Positions 26,401-36,620 of a stretch of DNA of 64,000 nucleotides are shown in pieces (the first letter of the stretch is position 1; every line of letters begins with the position of its first letter). The notes beneath the pieces are model-generated. The model ran no database searches. It saw only the letters and a program-made list of their open reading frames with translations, and was not told where the DNA came from. The position numbers and the translations under genes were made by a program. This DNA is from Brachycybe producta (Eukaryota > Arthropoda > Diplopoda > Playtdesmida > Andrognathidae): contig JAUPFP010000002.1 in assembly GCA_036925085.1 (NCBI GenBank), positions 4,592,780 through 4,656,779 of the forward strand, written 5' to 3'.

Positions 26401-26944
26401 CTGTAATTAAAATGAACAGAATTGTGATAATGACCATAGCCTGATCCCAACTCTTAATGGATTTGATCAGGTGATTCCGTTTGCTTTCGAAGCGAATGTT
26501 GTCCACTTTTTCAGCAATATTTCTCAGTAAGGTCACATGCTGTTTGATATAAGTGCATGTTCTGACCATGGTAACACATCCTACACTTATTCCAGAAAAT
26601 GCTAAAATGCCACTGATATGGTTACGAAATTCTTGCAGTGGATTATTTCCAAGTGATGCGTAGTGGATAATTCGTGCAATAAAGAGGGGTATTCCAATAC
26701 CGATCAAAGCTAACGAATACCAGTATTTCGTGAAATAATTTCTCTTTTCAGTTTTTTCCATGTCGATGCCATAAAATCGAAACAGTTTTACTAAGCCGTT
26801 GATTTGAAAACGGCGAAGTTGTTTTTCGTTAGCAGTTTCAGGATGTTGCATTTCAGTTTTAGTAGGCCTATACGATTTCTGGTTTTTGAATGTCTCGGAA
26901 AGTCCAATAGATTCTGCTACCCAGGTGTTGATCTGTGGATTCAT
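23430..26944 (-). CDS. GR1: gustatory-receptor-like 7TM protein
   Basis: Exons (- strand) 26944..25955, 25784..25710, 23671..23570, 23489..23430; 408 aa, in the usual GR range. Hydrophobic segments at about 75-97, 108-130, 167-191, 202-237, 268-292, 300-325 and 371-402. Family signs: LIQHYQLCLLVKSANKLFS before TM5; exon 3 ends YGDFFPITKNYLLT; last exon holds GTALTYALVFQN. Known: insect GRs have C-terminal phase-0 introns and a TYhhhhhQF motif in TM7, sit in the neuron membrane with inverted topology and form ligand-gated channels. Here the motif is one residue shorter, ending QN. The tandem neighbours share its exon plan. Ligand unknown. The intron-2 foldbacks are later insertions. Confidence 0.88.
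24475..24790. mobile_element. hAT-type MITE with exact 8-bp target duplication, in a GR1 intron
   Basis: Ends CAGGGGTGGATTTACCAAT and ATGGTAAATCCGCCACTG are inverted; the 8-bp target duplication CACGTAGT is exact (24467..24474 and 24791..24798). Internal GGCAGCTGCCTAGGGCGG pairs with TGCTGCCTAGGGGCGGC. 8-bp duplications and CAGNGG ends are hAT hallmarks. Confidence 0.92.
25240..25646. mobile_element. hAT-like MITE with a nested foldback, GR1 intron 2
   Basis: Left end CAGTGGCATAGCTACGAAG and right end CCTAGTTACGCCACTG are inverted. Flanking octamers match only partly. The foldback 25343..25471 lies inside it. Confidence 0.7.
25343..25471. mobile_element. Compact foldback with 32-bp arms
   Basis: Left AAGCCTAGTACAGACGGGGC, then GATAATCACCGG; right CCGGTGATTAACGCCCCGTC, then TGTACTAGGCTT. 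The arms differ at one position. A diverged half copy (AAGCCTAGCACGGACCGAGC) is at about 53487. Confidence 0.9.
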
Positions 26945-27528
26945 TGTGATTATTTTGGCTTTCTTTCAGCTGTTGTGTTGCTCAATGTCGTCGTTACATG
27001 TTTTTCTTTCCCCTCATTGAATAAGGTTTGTTTTTGTAACTTAGCTATTTGGCCCATTAGAATTACGCTCGTAATTGATGTTTAATATCAAAATTACAAA
27101 TTAATATTACGTGTGTAATAAGTAAATAGTTTATTGACAGTGAAGCATGTTTACACTTAATTCACTTAACGTTTTTTTCTCCACTTTCATTATATTTATC
27201 AATGTTTATTTCATTAGCTAAGGTTTTAATCAGGGGGTGGACTGGGCAGTCTGACAGTCGGGCTTTTTCCAGATGGGCCGCTTAGTTAGTGGGCAGCTTT
27301 TACCATTAGTGGGTCCATTTTGTTATGATACTCGATAATAGTTTAAAAATCGCACAATAAAAAATACCAAAAGGCTCATTTAAAATATGTTGCAAAAGAA
27401 ATTAAACACAATTATCGTAAAACCGTGTGTCATTTTGCTAAAAACAATGGGCCACGTGACAGGGTTGGAGAAAATAAAAATCATGATTTTTCGAAAAACA
27501 TCATGTTATTTTTTTGCATATATCATAA

Positions 27529-27739
27529 TATAGACCTACATAAAGCCCATGGGCCGGTGCACTTTTGCAAAAGCCCAGCCCAAAATGCCAGTCCAAGCCC
27601 AGCCCAGCTCATGTGCTGGGCTTGGGCTGGCTTTTTTATGTTAAAGGCCCATGGGCCTGGTGGGTTTCGTGGGCTTGGCATGGTATAAAGTCTCACGGGC
27701 TGGGCTGGGCTTCAATTTTTTGCACCATGTAGATCTCTA
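27529..27739. mobile_element. hAT-type MITE, GGGCC family, copy 1
   Basis: Inverted ends TATAGACCTACAT and ATGTAGATCTCTA; exact 8-bp target duplication TATCATAA (27521..27528 and 27740..27747). Interior GGGCTTGGGCTGG and GGCCCATGGGCCTGG repeats make it very G+C-rich. TIR of the form TAGAG with an 8-bp duplication fits hAT. Confidence 0.9.
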
Positions 27740-27919
27740 TATCATAATATGTTGATGTTTTAACCTTAATTTCACCCTTTATTCCATCTGTTTGCTGTTC
27801 TGATGGATCAGGCCCTGCGTATGTTTAATAACTTTAGAAGTTATTAGTTATTAGTTTTTTTTCTTCATCAACCAACGTTAGGCAGATGTAGGATATCATA
27901 ATAATAAGTAGGTATTGCT

Positions 27920-28222
27920 TTTTTCGTCATTCGAATCTTTCGAATTCTAACCTAAAAAAACTGTTAAAAACTTTGGTAAAAATTAGTTTTAACTCCATTG
28001 ACGTCCAATAGAAGGGTTCACTAACAAAAAAACTGCGATTGTTGCAATTTCGGTTGGTACAATTTTTTATTAATATTAATAATTTAATATTTAATATTAT
28101 TTCATTTATTTGTATGATCTTAATGAATAATATAGGATTCTTATATGAAGGATTCGAGATTCGTGAGATACGAGAGATTCGAGAACCTTTTCGGATTCGT
28201 ATTCGAGAAAATTTAGGATTCA
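27920..28222. mobile_element. TCGAATCC element, compact copy
   Basis: Left end TTCGAATCTTTCGAATTC; centre CATTGACGTCCAATAGAAG and TGTTGCAATTTCGG; right end CGAGAAAATTTAGGATTC then TCCCACATC. It is the shortest nearly complete copy and a useful reference for the family. Confidence 0.85.
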
Positions 28223-28876
28223 TCCCACATCTAATAAGAAGTAAAAAATGCAATTATTTTGTTTAAAATACAGTGGTTATAATTAAATATTTCTTAAGAC
28301 AAGATTAACAAATTTGTACATGAAAATGGTCTAAAATATATGCACTTTTCGATTTCAATAAAGATTTTCATGAAATATTAACATAAATTGAAAAAAAAAA
28401 ATTATATTTGCATTTTGGTTGCTATTAATTTTTTTTTTCCATAGCTGTAAATGTTTGTCAGTTTTAATATACTTAGTATGCAAACTTCTGTTTTATCATT
28501 TTCTTACCAACAATATATATAATTAGTAGTGTAGCCCGTCCTAGGACTGTACAATTTACAAAAAAATCATTTATACGCTTCTTTTTATGCTGAAATTTTT
28601 TTCCATCGCTTGATCACATGGGTTACTTTTTAAAGAGACCATTACCTCCTGAAATCGTCAAGATTTACTCAATGATTACCAAAATAATTTTTAAAATTAT
28701 AAATAATTCATTAAAATCATTAAAATTAAAACTTAAAAATTAAGTGACTTTTAAATTTATAACAAGAAAATTAAACATAAAACATGTTTTTGTTGTGATA
28801 CTCGTGCTTTTATATAAAAAAGGTCTAAAAAGTAAGAAAAAACAAGATGTAATCCCCTCTTGTGTTGTTGGTGTAG

Positions 28877-29810
28877 CCCTCCTGGAAATTTTATATCAGG
28901 ATTCTGTAGAATTTTATCTACATGTTTCTGCAGAGGCCTTCTGACTAAAATTGGAACACTGTTTCTTCAGGAATTTTTATGTTAATTATATTATGCAGAA
29001 TCTTTCTGCAGAGTAGTTGTAGAATCTTTCAGCAGAGTTATGCAGACTATCTCTGCAGAATTTTGCAGAATATTTCTGCAGCTATGTTTCTATATGTATA
29101 CCCTCATCCTTTTCACAAAACTCTAACCCTGCAAATTAATTTCGCCACAGTGAAAACAATGACTACACTTAAAAATGGAAAGTTTAAATGAAAAAATAAA
29201 AATGTTATTAATCAATCCAAAAAACATTTAATGAAATAATAGGATTAAACCATTTCCATTTTCAAAAATTAAGAAAATTTACCTTTTCTGAAGCAAGACA
29301 GACAGACATTAAAATAAGCTAAACAATGTAATGAAATAACTGTTACAAACTGAAGTCATACACCCACACTTCCAAAACTAAACAAACTCAAAATAAACAC
29401 CCACTCAAAAAAATGAAATAACTGAACATAACTGAACTCAAAAGGGGAAATCCCCTAATACATTTGTAAATGTTTTTAACCATGTATTAGGATTTTCAAA
29501 TGAGATTTTATGCACAGTAAGCAGAGAAATTCTGCAGAATAAAAATATTAAAATCACAAACATTTCTGCAGGTTTTCTCTGTTGGGTTTTGAGTACACAT
29601 CTAATGCTGTGCAATATTTCCTGTAGAATTGTTCTGCAGATTTAACTATTGTAATAGCATTACAATTTCCAAGTGAAATGTTATACACAGTGTGCAGATA
29701 AATTCTACAGAATAAAAATATGAAGAATTTCAAAAGTTCTGCAGAAAGTCAATGCACAGTAACAAAAGGAATAAAACCTTACAGAATTCTGCATGATTTT
29801 TCCAGGAGGG
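28877..29810. mobile_element. CTGCAG-rich foldback element
   Basis: Ends CCCTCCTGGAAA and TTTCCAGGAGGG are exact inverted copies 934 bp apart. Both sides carry many TTCTGCAGAAT-like palindromic motifs (28920..29085 and 29530..29790); the centre is A+T-rich with none. Confidence 0.75.
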
Positions 29811-29812
29811 AA

Positions 29813-30065
29813 TGGTTAGTGTCTCATGCAACTGAGGCCCTGGTAAGTGTTGGTCATGGGTTCAATTAGAGACCTACATAAAGCCAATGGGCTTAGGCTG
29901 GCATTTTTATGTGAAAGGCCCGTGGGCCTGGTGGGCCCGGTGGGCTTCGTGGGCTGGGCCTGGTATAAAGTCCCATGGGCTGAGCTGGGCTGGGCTGGGC
30001 TTGGCTTCAATTTTTCACACAATGTAGGTCTCTAGGTTCAATTCCCGTGCAGTGTGAATTATTTG
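29813..30065 (+). mobile_element. tRNA-like SINE head, split by a hAT MITE
   Basis: TGGTTAGTGTCTCATGCAACTGAGG resembles a tRNA A-box region when read in pieces (TGGTTAGTG; ACTGAGGC). The B-box-like GGTTCAATTCCCG is interrupted by the MITE at 29867..30034 and duplicated on both sides. No full tRNA gene can be folded here by eye. Confidence 0.5.
29867..30034. mobile_element. hAT-type MITE, GGGCC family, copy 2
   Basis: Inverted ends TAGAGACCTACAT and ATGTAGGTCTCTA, exact; 8-bp target duplication GGTTCAAT (29859..29866 and 30035..30042). Interior GGGCCTGGTGGGC, GCTGGGCTGGGCTGGG. A third, truncated end (TAGAGATCTACAT, then CCATGGGCCGGTG) lies at 52833..52874. Confidence 0.92.
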
Positions 30066-30271
30066 CAAATATTTCAGAAGGTGGACAAACAAAGTAAGTG
30101 GCAGAGTTTGTCACCTGACATTTCCATAATTCCTTAATTAAATACATGTATTCTTTACTCATATTCAACTCAATATATTCTTCCAATCAACTTGAGGGTG
30201 TGTGTGGCAGTTGCCCTAAAGGGGGGCATGTTAGTAAGCTTTGAGCATTACGTTACAGGTAGCTACAAATA

Positions 30272-30441
30272 GACAAACAAACAAACAAACAATGAAAACT
30301 ATATATATTTATAAAAATGTTAGTATTAGAAAAATATACAAACTCATGAAGCAGACTCAAATTTTGAAGTTTATTACAGCAGTTTCAAACTTATATTTAC
30401 ATTTTCTAATGGTTTTTGATAGGCGAAAAAAATTCTTCTTC

Positions 30442-30479
<38 letters not shown>

Positions 30480-30488
30480 TTAAGCCAG

Positions 30489-30535
<47 letters not shown>
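30272..30535. repeat. Microsatellite cluster: (ACAA)n, (ATT)n, (AT)n, (GT)n
   Basis: ACAA repeats near 30272..30292, ATT repeats near 30441..30470, AT near 30470..30480, GT near 30490..30532. The last is the internal part of the adjoining microsatellite-bearing element. Confidence 0.9.
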
Positions 30536-31078
30536 TAACGCTGACACCTTGAAGCACGTCGGAATTTATATAAATTTAAATGAATAAATGAACCGCTTTT
30601 TTTTTTCTCAAGGTCAACTGTATGTTGCACTCTTCCCATCCAAGAACCCCATGATATTAAATTGGAGAGGGGAGAAGGTTGGAAAGTGTAGAAGGGGGAA
30701 AGAGAGAGAGATAGAGAAACGTGGAGGGAGAAAAAGTGGGAGGGGGTGATTGAAATTGAAATGAAAGGAGTAAAAAAGGAACAAACGACGCACATACGCA
30801 CACCAGAGAAAATGAAAAGATCATTTTCTCTTTCAATTATAAAAAAAAGGGGAGGGGATAATAGTAGCAAACTTAAACTACAGTTTATCACAGGCAATTG
30901 TGCCCAGCATTAGAATTTCTTTTGCTCAGCCCGTTTATGAACGTCATCAATTTCTAATTGGGTTTGTTACTTGGTTTGACGTCATAAAAGGGCGGAGGAA
31001 AAGAAATTCTAATGCTGAGCACAATGGCCTGTGTATTTTGCTCCCGTCATTTATGACGGGTTACACCCCACTAGTTTA
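30475..31078 (-). mobile_element. Microsatellite-bearing element with CCCGTCAT palindrome, copy 1
   Basis: Order along +: GT run, AGCACGTCGGAATTTATAT, TCAAGGTCAACTGTATG, GA-rich tract, TGAAATTGAAATGAAAGG, GACGTCATAAAAGGGCGG, palindrome at 31043..31060, then ACACCCCACTAGT. The inner part 30895..31025 is itself an inverted repeat (CCCAGCATTAGAATTTCTTT against AAAGAAATTCTAATGCTG). It lies in reverse relative to the copies at 51921 and 63748. Confidence 0.8.
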
Positions 31079-31318
31079 TAAGACGAACAAATGTTGAAGA
31101 TTAATTTTTCGAAAAATTTGAACAGAAAAAAGTACAATATAAAAGTTTAATCTTGATTTTGAACAACTATCAATTTTCTTTTTAAGGCCAAAACTTACAA
31201 CATCTTTAATATTTCCCATACATTGAATGAAAACAGTTTTGAAAATTTGTTGTTTTTCATTATAAACGAACTGCTTTTTTTTTTAAAAAATAGTTATAAT
31301 TTGAAATTCATTTTGTAG

Positions 31319-34300
31319 TTAAGACGATGAATACATTTCCTGGTCGTTCAGGTTTTGAAACACAACCGCATATGTTATTGCCGTTCCGAACACCTAATAT
31401 AATAAAGTGACAAATTATTATCTGATCCTGAAATAGATGGGATTTTAATAAGTTACCGTTAGAAAAATAGTTTTTTTTATTGAAAAAAAGTTACCACATG
31501 TAACGTAATATGCTTTATTGTCTAATAGCTCCAGAACATAAAGCACATGATTAAGTTTTTCCTGAAAATAACCAGAAAACATAAATTATCCAGTAAACAA
31601 AATAGTTTGAACTAGTTGTTTTATTAACACCTTTTGGCTGTTTTTTTTTTAAGAAAAAAAAAGTCAAAAGCCTTGGTTTTTTTACCCATTTTTTCGAATT
31701 TTAAAAATTCTTAAATTCTCGTGCTTTTGCAAGTTTTTTTGGGACTTCTAGGGGCAGTTGTGCACTCCGGAAGCATTTTTAGAGCTTTTAGAGGAGGCAT
31801 GTACAACTTCATTGAGAGTATGTGGGTCGGATAGCGAATTTTAAATATATCCACGGGCCGTACAATATGATGTTTATTGTAACGAATATATAACTTCTTA
31901 AAGTTCGCTTTACGAACAAAATTAAGTTAAGCTTAAGACAGATAAGATAGTAAGAGTAGTAAAAATCACAACTCAATTTTCAGCAAAAAGGGGTCAGCGA
32001 GTGGAACTCTCTTCCTGAGGCAGTGGTGAATGGGGGATAATTTTGTTTTGTGGGATTGACATTTGTATATTCATTTTGTTTTTGTATATGTGCATGTATA
32101 TGTGCTTGACAATGCTTAATGCTGCATTTGGACTTTTATGTTCCTCTGCCATAGGCCTATTTGGCTGCTATAGCAGAGTACTAATTGTAATTGTAAGTTT
32201 AAATTTGTTCTATTGCTGAAATGGAGGATAGGTTCTGTAAATACGGAAATATGTTGGTGGGCCAGATTCAGTAAACTTTGGAGGGGACGACGCACCGGGA
32301 ATTTCTCCATTTCCTTGTGGATACAATTGATGTATATTTTGTAATGATTAGGGCTCGGATTTTGATGCAGTATCAACCGGAATGTTTCTAAATATGTGGC
32401 CCACGTGCCAATTGTGAAGTAACAATCTTGTTTGGATAAAAAAAATTGTTCTTTCTAATTTAAAAAAAAAATAGTTAGAGGCTAGAACTCTAGTTAATAG
32501 CTTATAGTAACCAGAAATCTAGTCTCTCTAACCAGCCTTTTCTGATTAGAAAAAGTATAATTGCAGTTTGCTCTAATAATGATGATGATTGACTCCTTCA
32601 CAATTAGCACATGGGCCACAAATTGGGAAACATTAAGGTTGATAGTGCATCAAAATCCGAGCCCTAGTAATGACTGTTAAAAATGTGGAATACCTCTGTT
32701 TTATTTACGTAAATCTGTTGTGTTCTAGGTTTTGCCATGTCCTTTATTATGAACGCATTTGCAGAGGATGTTATCTGAAAAAAATATTAAACTTTTAGTT
32801 TCTGAAATGGTTTTGCTCTTGAGTTTTTCATCATGTGCTTAAAATATTAAGACTATATTATAACCCAGCCTTTTTCAAACTTTTTTGGTCCAATGGCTTC
32901 CTTCACCTGAACATATATCCCTGCAACTCCTTTGTAAAAAAAAAATGCTAAAAAAGAATTTTAATGGCTTTTGAATTGGCATATTTTACATACATTAGCA
33001 ATAAGAGATAAGAAAATTGCTTCATTTCAGAGACACGAAGTGTGGGGTAGCCCCACCTGCCCTAATAAGGAAATGCATTGAGAAGGAAGATATAATAAGC
33101 TAAAAGAACCTTGTAAACAATTGAGACACCCACCAATAGTTAATTTGCCTGAGACTTTCCTCCTGATTTAAAAAAAACTGGACTGACATTAGCTTATTTC
33201 CACATATCTGGAGCAACACGAACATCTGATCCTTGTTGAAACCCCTCCATATAACCCCAACCTATTCCTCAAACTTAGTTACCTTGAGGCGTTAGCTAGC
33301 TACCTTGAGCCTTCTTGAAGCCATGGAACTTACTGGCTGTGGTTCTATAGCATCAATCAGTGGAGCAATCATATTAGTATGAGCCCCACCTAAAGCATTA
33401 ACATTTAAACCTCCAAAGCATTTGCACCTAAACTCTCAAACCTTACATTAAAAAAATGCATAACATCACCACCTATATTTCTTCCCACAACCCTACCATC
33501 GAACCCCATTCCTGTTCCAACAACCCACCCTTTACGGTAACTATACAAATGGCTGGAATGGGAGGAGACCGGACGACCAAATTAACATCCTCCACCTCAA
33601 TTAAATTTGTAGCCTCCACCTCAAGCCCATGTCGTCGTTTGAGATTTAACAAATCAAGAAAAATTGTAGATGTTTTTGGTGTATTGAGTGAGTGAGAGGA
33701 TTAGGCTCCTTTTACACGAACCAGTTTTAGTGGTGAAGTTCGACTGCAAAATGTTGTTGCAGGTGGCTGTTCTGTGGTTGACAATGTATTGCTATTGAAA
33801 AGCGTTGGACCTTTTCACATGAGCGACTTCTCAGCCACGTGTCGCGTCTATTTGATCTTTATTCAATTTTTGTCGTTTAGTAGACTATAGTACAAGCACA
33901 TTTCAATCACTGCCGTTGACTCGAGTGGTCGACGGTTTTGACGACCAGCTAACTATTTTGTGGTCGAACTCGATCACGCAAAGTGGTTCTTGTGAAAAGA
34001 CCTTTGGATCAGTGTTTCTCAAACTTTCGAAAGGGGCGGACCGCTAGATGAGTTGTCGATGCACTTGCGAGGCCAACCATCTTAAAAGGGCCCACTGTGC
34101 ATCATGCACTAACTCAAGGTGGTTCAGTCAGACTTATTTTTTAATTTTAATTTCCAATTATATAGGAAGGTAAAAACTACGGAAGGAGCACGAGCCGGAG
34201 TACACAATAAATATTGTTCAAGGTTTTCTAAGAGAGCTGGTTATATTGACAGCGAGCTCTTCCGTTCCACGGACGGGCCTTGCTCAACTTACATTGCCAA

Positions 34301-36125
34301 CAATATTTTTCTGAATCTCTTTCAGTTCTCGTCGACATCACGATTGTTATGTCACGAGTGACATGTCGTCTAAAGCCGTTGACCGGATTCGCCCCGGTCT
34401 CCATTAATGCTAATATAAATTGAAAGGCTTTTTTTTTTCTCAGGCTCGTGTCGTGCTAGTCGCGTAGTCTTCACTTTTCTATATAATCGGACCTTAACTC
34501 AGCAGACTAGCGTTCTGACAGTTGGTGTGTAAAAAATATTTTCTTCTTCTAGGGTCCTGTTTGTGGACCACCTAGCACACCACCATGGACCACAGTTTGA
34601 AAAACACTGTTTTGATAATAGTTTTTTTAGAGGTGGGACGAATCCTTAATTTTCTCGAATCCGAATCCTAAAAGGTTCTCGAATCACTCGAATCCGAATC
34701 CTAAAAGGTTCTCAAATCCGAATCCTAAAAGGTTCTCAAATCCGAATCCTAAAAGGTTCTCGAATCACTCGAATCCGAATCCTAAAAGGTTCTTGAATCA
34801 CTCGAATCCGAATCCTAAAAGGTTCTCGAATCCGAATCCTAAAAGATTCTCGAATCTGAATTCTAAAAGGTTCTCGAATATCTCGAATCCGAATCCTAAA
34901 AGGTTCTCGAATCTTTCATATAAGAATCCTATATTATTCCTTAAGAAGATACTAATAAATGAAATAATATTAAATATTAAATTAATAATAATAATAAACA
35001 AGTGTGGCACTCAGGGTCGCCACAAGGTGATTTTGGTGATCCGGTACAACACCGAAATTGCAACAATTGCCGTTTTTTTTGTTAGTGAACGCTTCTATTG
35101 GACGTCAATGGAGTTAAAAACTATTTTTACCAAAGTTTTTAAGTTTTTTTTTAGGTTAGGATTCGAAAGATTCGAAAGACAAAAAAAAAAGCGCCAAGGT
35201 TCGAGTTTTCGAATCTCGAATGTCCCATTTCTAGTTTTTTTTTAAAAAAAAAAATGTTTACCTTGCAATTGATGTTCGCACAATAGAACATCATTAATAT
35301 CATGATTATTGCATTTGTACACAAATAATATATGGAGATGATTGGATTTACATTAATGTAAGTGATCTTAGGGTTTGGATAAAATGCAATGCTTCCGACT
35401 ACGGTCATAAAATGCAGTAGTATAAACGTGGAAAAGAGTTTGTTTGCTCGTTTCACTAGCAGACATAATTGGTAATGTTGTAGTTGACGTTCGGTAATAC
35501 TCTTGTTGTTATCTTCGTCGTCGAAATACGCTTCGACACAAGCACGCAACGCGTTGCAAACAAATACAATTAAGAAGACGTACATAAAAATGAAAGCTTT
35601 TCCAGCTATAATCCAAAGAACACTTATTATCAATAGCATCCTTCCATTCGGAAAGGACTGCCAAAAGATCACAACGTGAGTAGTTGCTGTCATTATGGTT
35701 AGTAGAATTATGACGATCACATAAGTTCTATCCCATCTTTTGATCGCTTGGATCAATTCGGATCGTTTGTTTTCGAGGCGAATCTTTTCCACTTGACGAC
35801 CAATGTCCGTCAGTAATGTCACGTACTCTTTGACGTATAGACCCGTGGTGGACGTAATTGTAGGCATTGTTATCATAACTAAGAATTGTATTACAAGGGT
35901 GCATATTTCTCGAATAGTTTGCATAGGATGGTCTTGAAATATTTTTATGACTTCCATGAAACGGAAAAGACACATACATATTTCGAATCCAATAATTGGT
36001 AGTAATCGCCAGTATTTCAAGGAATGTGTCTTTTCTTTTGTTGGATTCATACATATGCCGTAGATGCGAAACAATATTAGTAAACCGTTGATTTCCATAC
36101 TGTTAAGTCTTTCCGTTTGTTTCAT
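31319..36125 (-). CDS. GR2: gustatory-receptor-like 7TM protein
   Basis: Exons (- strand) 36125..35262, 32774..32694, 31561..31457, 31393..31319; 374 aa. It has a shorter N-terminus than GR1 (MKQTERLNSMEINGLLILF). Seen: six hydrophobic segments in exon 1, QLQHYQLCLLVKRANKLFS, exon 3 ending GNFFSIKKTIFLT, last exon GTAITYAVVFQN then an Asp/Ser tail. Exon 2 has 27 codons against 25 in most paralogs. A run of four acidic residues (FDDEDNN) follows the ACVEAY motif, in a loop that is DDQTN in GR3. Function inferred from family: membrane chemoreceptor channel. Intron 1 (2.5 kb) has taken a TCGAATCC element directly against the exon-1 donor, plus a hAT-like element; intron 2 carries a Mutator-like MITE and a LINE end. 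Confidence 0.87.
31985..32205 (+). mobile_element. CR1/L2-like LINE 3' end, GR2 intron 2
   Basis: Reads a typical LINE C-terminal peptide SEWNSLPEAVVNGG followed by a 3' tail with TTGACAATGCTTAATGCTG, CTCTGCCATAGGCCTATTTG and final AATTGTAATTGTAA. Same tail on the minus strand at 46770..46990 and 20900..20975, and a piece at about 61725..61805. Confidence 0.7.
32350..32665. mobile_element. Mutator-like MITE, copy 2, GR2 intron 2
   Basis: Ends AGGGCTCGGATTTTGATGC and GCATCAAAATCCGAGCCCT, exact over 19 bp, with imperfect pairing beyond. Flanking 10-mers TGTAATGATT and AGTAATGACT agree at 8 of 10 positions. Confidence 0.88.
33703..34004. mobile_element. MITE family B, copy 2, GR2 intron 1
   Basis: Ends TAGGCTCCTTTTACACGAACC and CTTGTGAAAAGACCTT inverted with mismatches; inside AGTGGTGAAGTTCGAC against GTGGTCGAACTCGATCAC. 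Confidence 0.75.
34011..34603. mobile_element. hAT-like element hosting foldback E, GR2 intron 1
   Basis: Ends CAGTGTTTCTCAAACTTTCG and CAGTTTGAAAAACACTG are inverted, a common hAT end. The foldback at about 34150..34500 sits inside. Flanking octamers do not match well. Confidence 0.7.
34150..34500. mobile_element. Foldback E, copy 2 (nested)
   Basis: Ends CCAATTATATAGGAAGGT and CTTTTCTATATAATCGG inverted; interior TATTGACAGCGAGCTCTTCC matches 20590..20890. Confidence 0.75.
34630..35240. mobile_element. TCGAATCC element with expanded terminal minisatellite
   Basis: The left end is an array (about 34660..34915) of eight or so units built on CGAATCCGAATCCTAAAAGG with or without TTCTCGAATCACT. 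The centre carries GTGTGGCACTCAGGGTCGCC and CATTGACGTCCAATAGAAG; the right end is TTCGAGTTTTCGAATCTCGA and TCCCATTTCTAG. It stops about 20 bp short of the GR2 exon-1 donor. Confidence 0.88.
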
Positions 36126-36249
36126 ATTGATGTTGGTTACTGTACAAAATTCGTTTGTAATTTTATCGAATTGTTAAAAGTTTGTATTTTTTTAAAAAAA
36201 TTCACTAGAAAATTAATTAGAAATGTAAAAGGTATACAAAATACTAACT

Positions 36250-36620
36250 TGTGACACTCCTGTCGAGTTTGTTAGATTTTGTATTTTTTAAATCATACAA
36301 AATACTAACGTATGACACACATGCAAGGTATTTCAAAGAATATATTGCAAATTAAACATCTAAAACAGGACTTTGTAGTTGTTAAATTTTGTATTTTTCT
36401 TTTTAAATTACAAGAAAATTTGCAAAACTGGCAATTTTCTAGTTTTATCTTAACAGTTAATTAGAAATGTAAAAGATATACAAAATACTAACTTGTGACA
36501 CTACTGTCGAATTGTTAAATTTTGTATTTTTCTTTTTAAATTACAAGAAAATTTGCAAAACCGGCAATTTTCTGGTTTTATCTTAATAGTTAATTAGAAA
36601 TGTAAAGTATATATTTAATA
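36250..36620. repeat. 133-bp tandem duplication upstream of GR2
   Basis: Two near-identical units (starting at about 36381 and 36514) share GTTAAATTTTGTATTTTTC, GGCAATTTTCT and CAAAATACTAACTTGTGAC. A third, more diverged unit precedes them. They lie 130-500 bp 5' of the GR2 start codon. Confidence 0.85.

Larger units (their letters stand above)
26945..31318. other. Spacer between GR1 and GR2
   Basis: No coding exon recognised. It is a repeat bed: two hAT-type GGGCC MITEs, a TCGAATCC element, a CTGCAG-rich foldback, a tRNA-like SINE head, and microsatellites. The GR1 promoter should lie just right of 26944, but no clear element is visible. Confidence 0.65.

Noticed and set aside
29813..30065. 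Functional tRNA gene
   Set aside because: Only A- and B-box-like pieces are present, the B-box is split by a MITE, and no cloverleaf is visible.
34660..34915. CRISPR-like direct repeats
   Set aside because: Units are contiguous and imperfect without unique spacers, in a eukaryotic genome.
34793..35245. 150-codon frame with NPKRFSN repeats
   Set aside because: It follows the TCGAATCC minisatellite, a noncoding transposon end.
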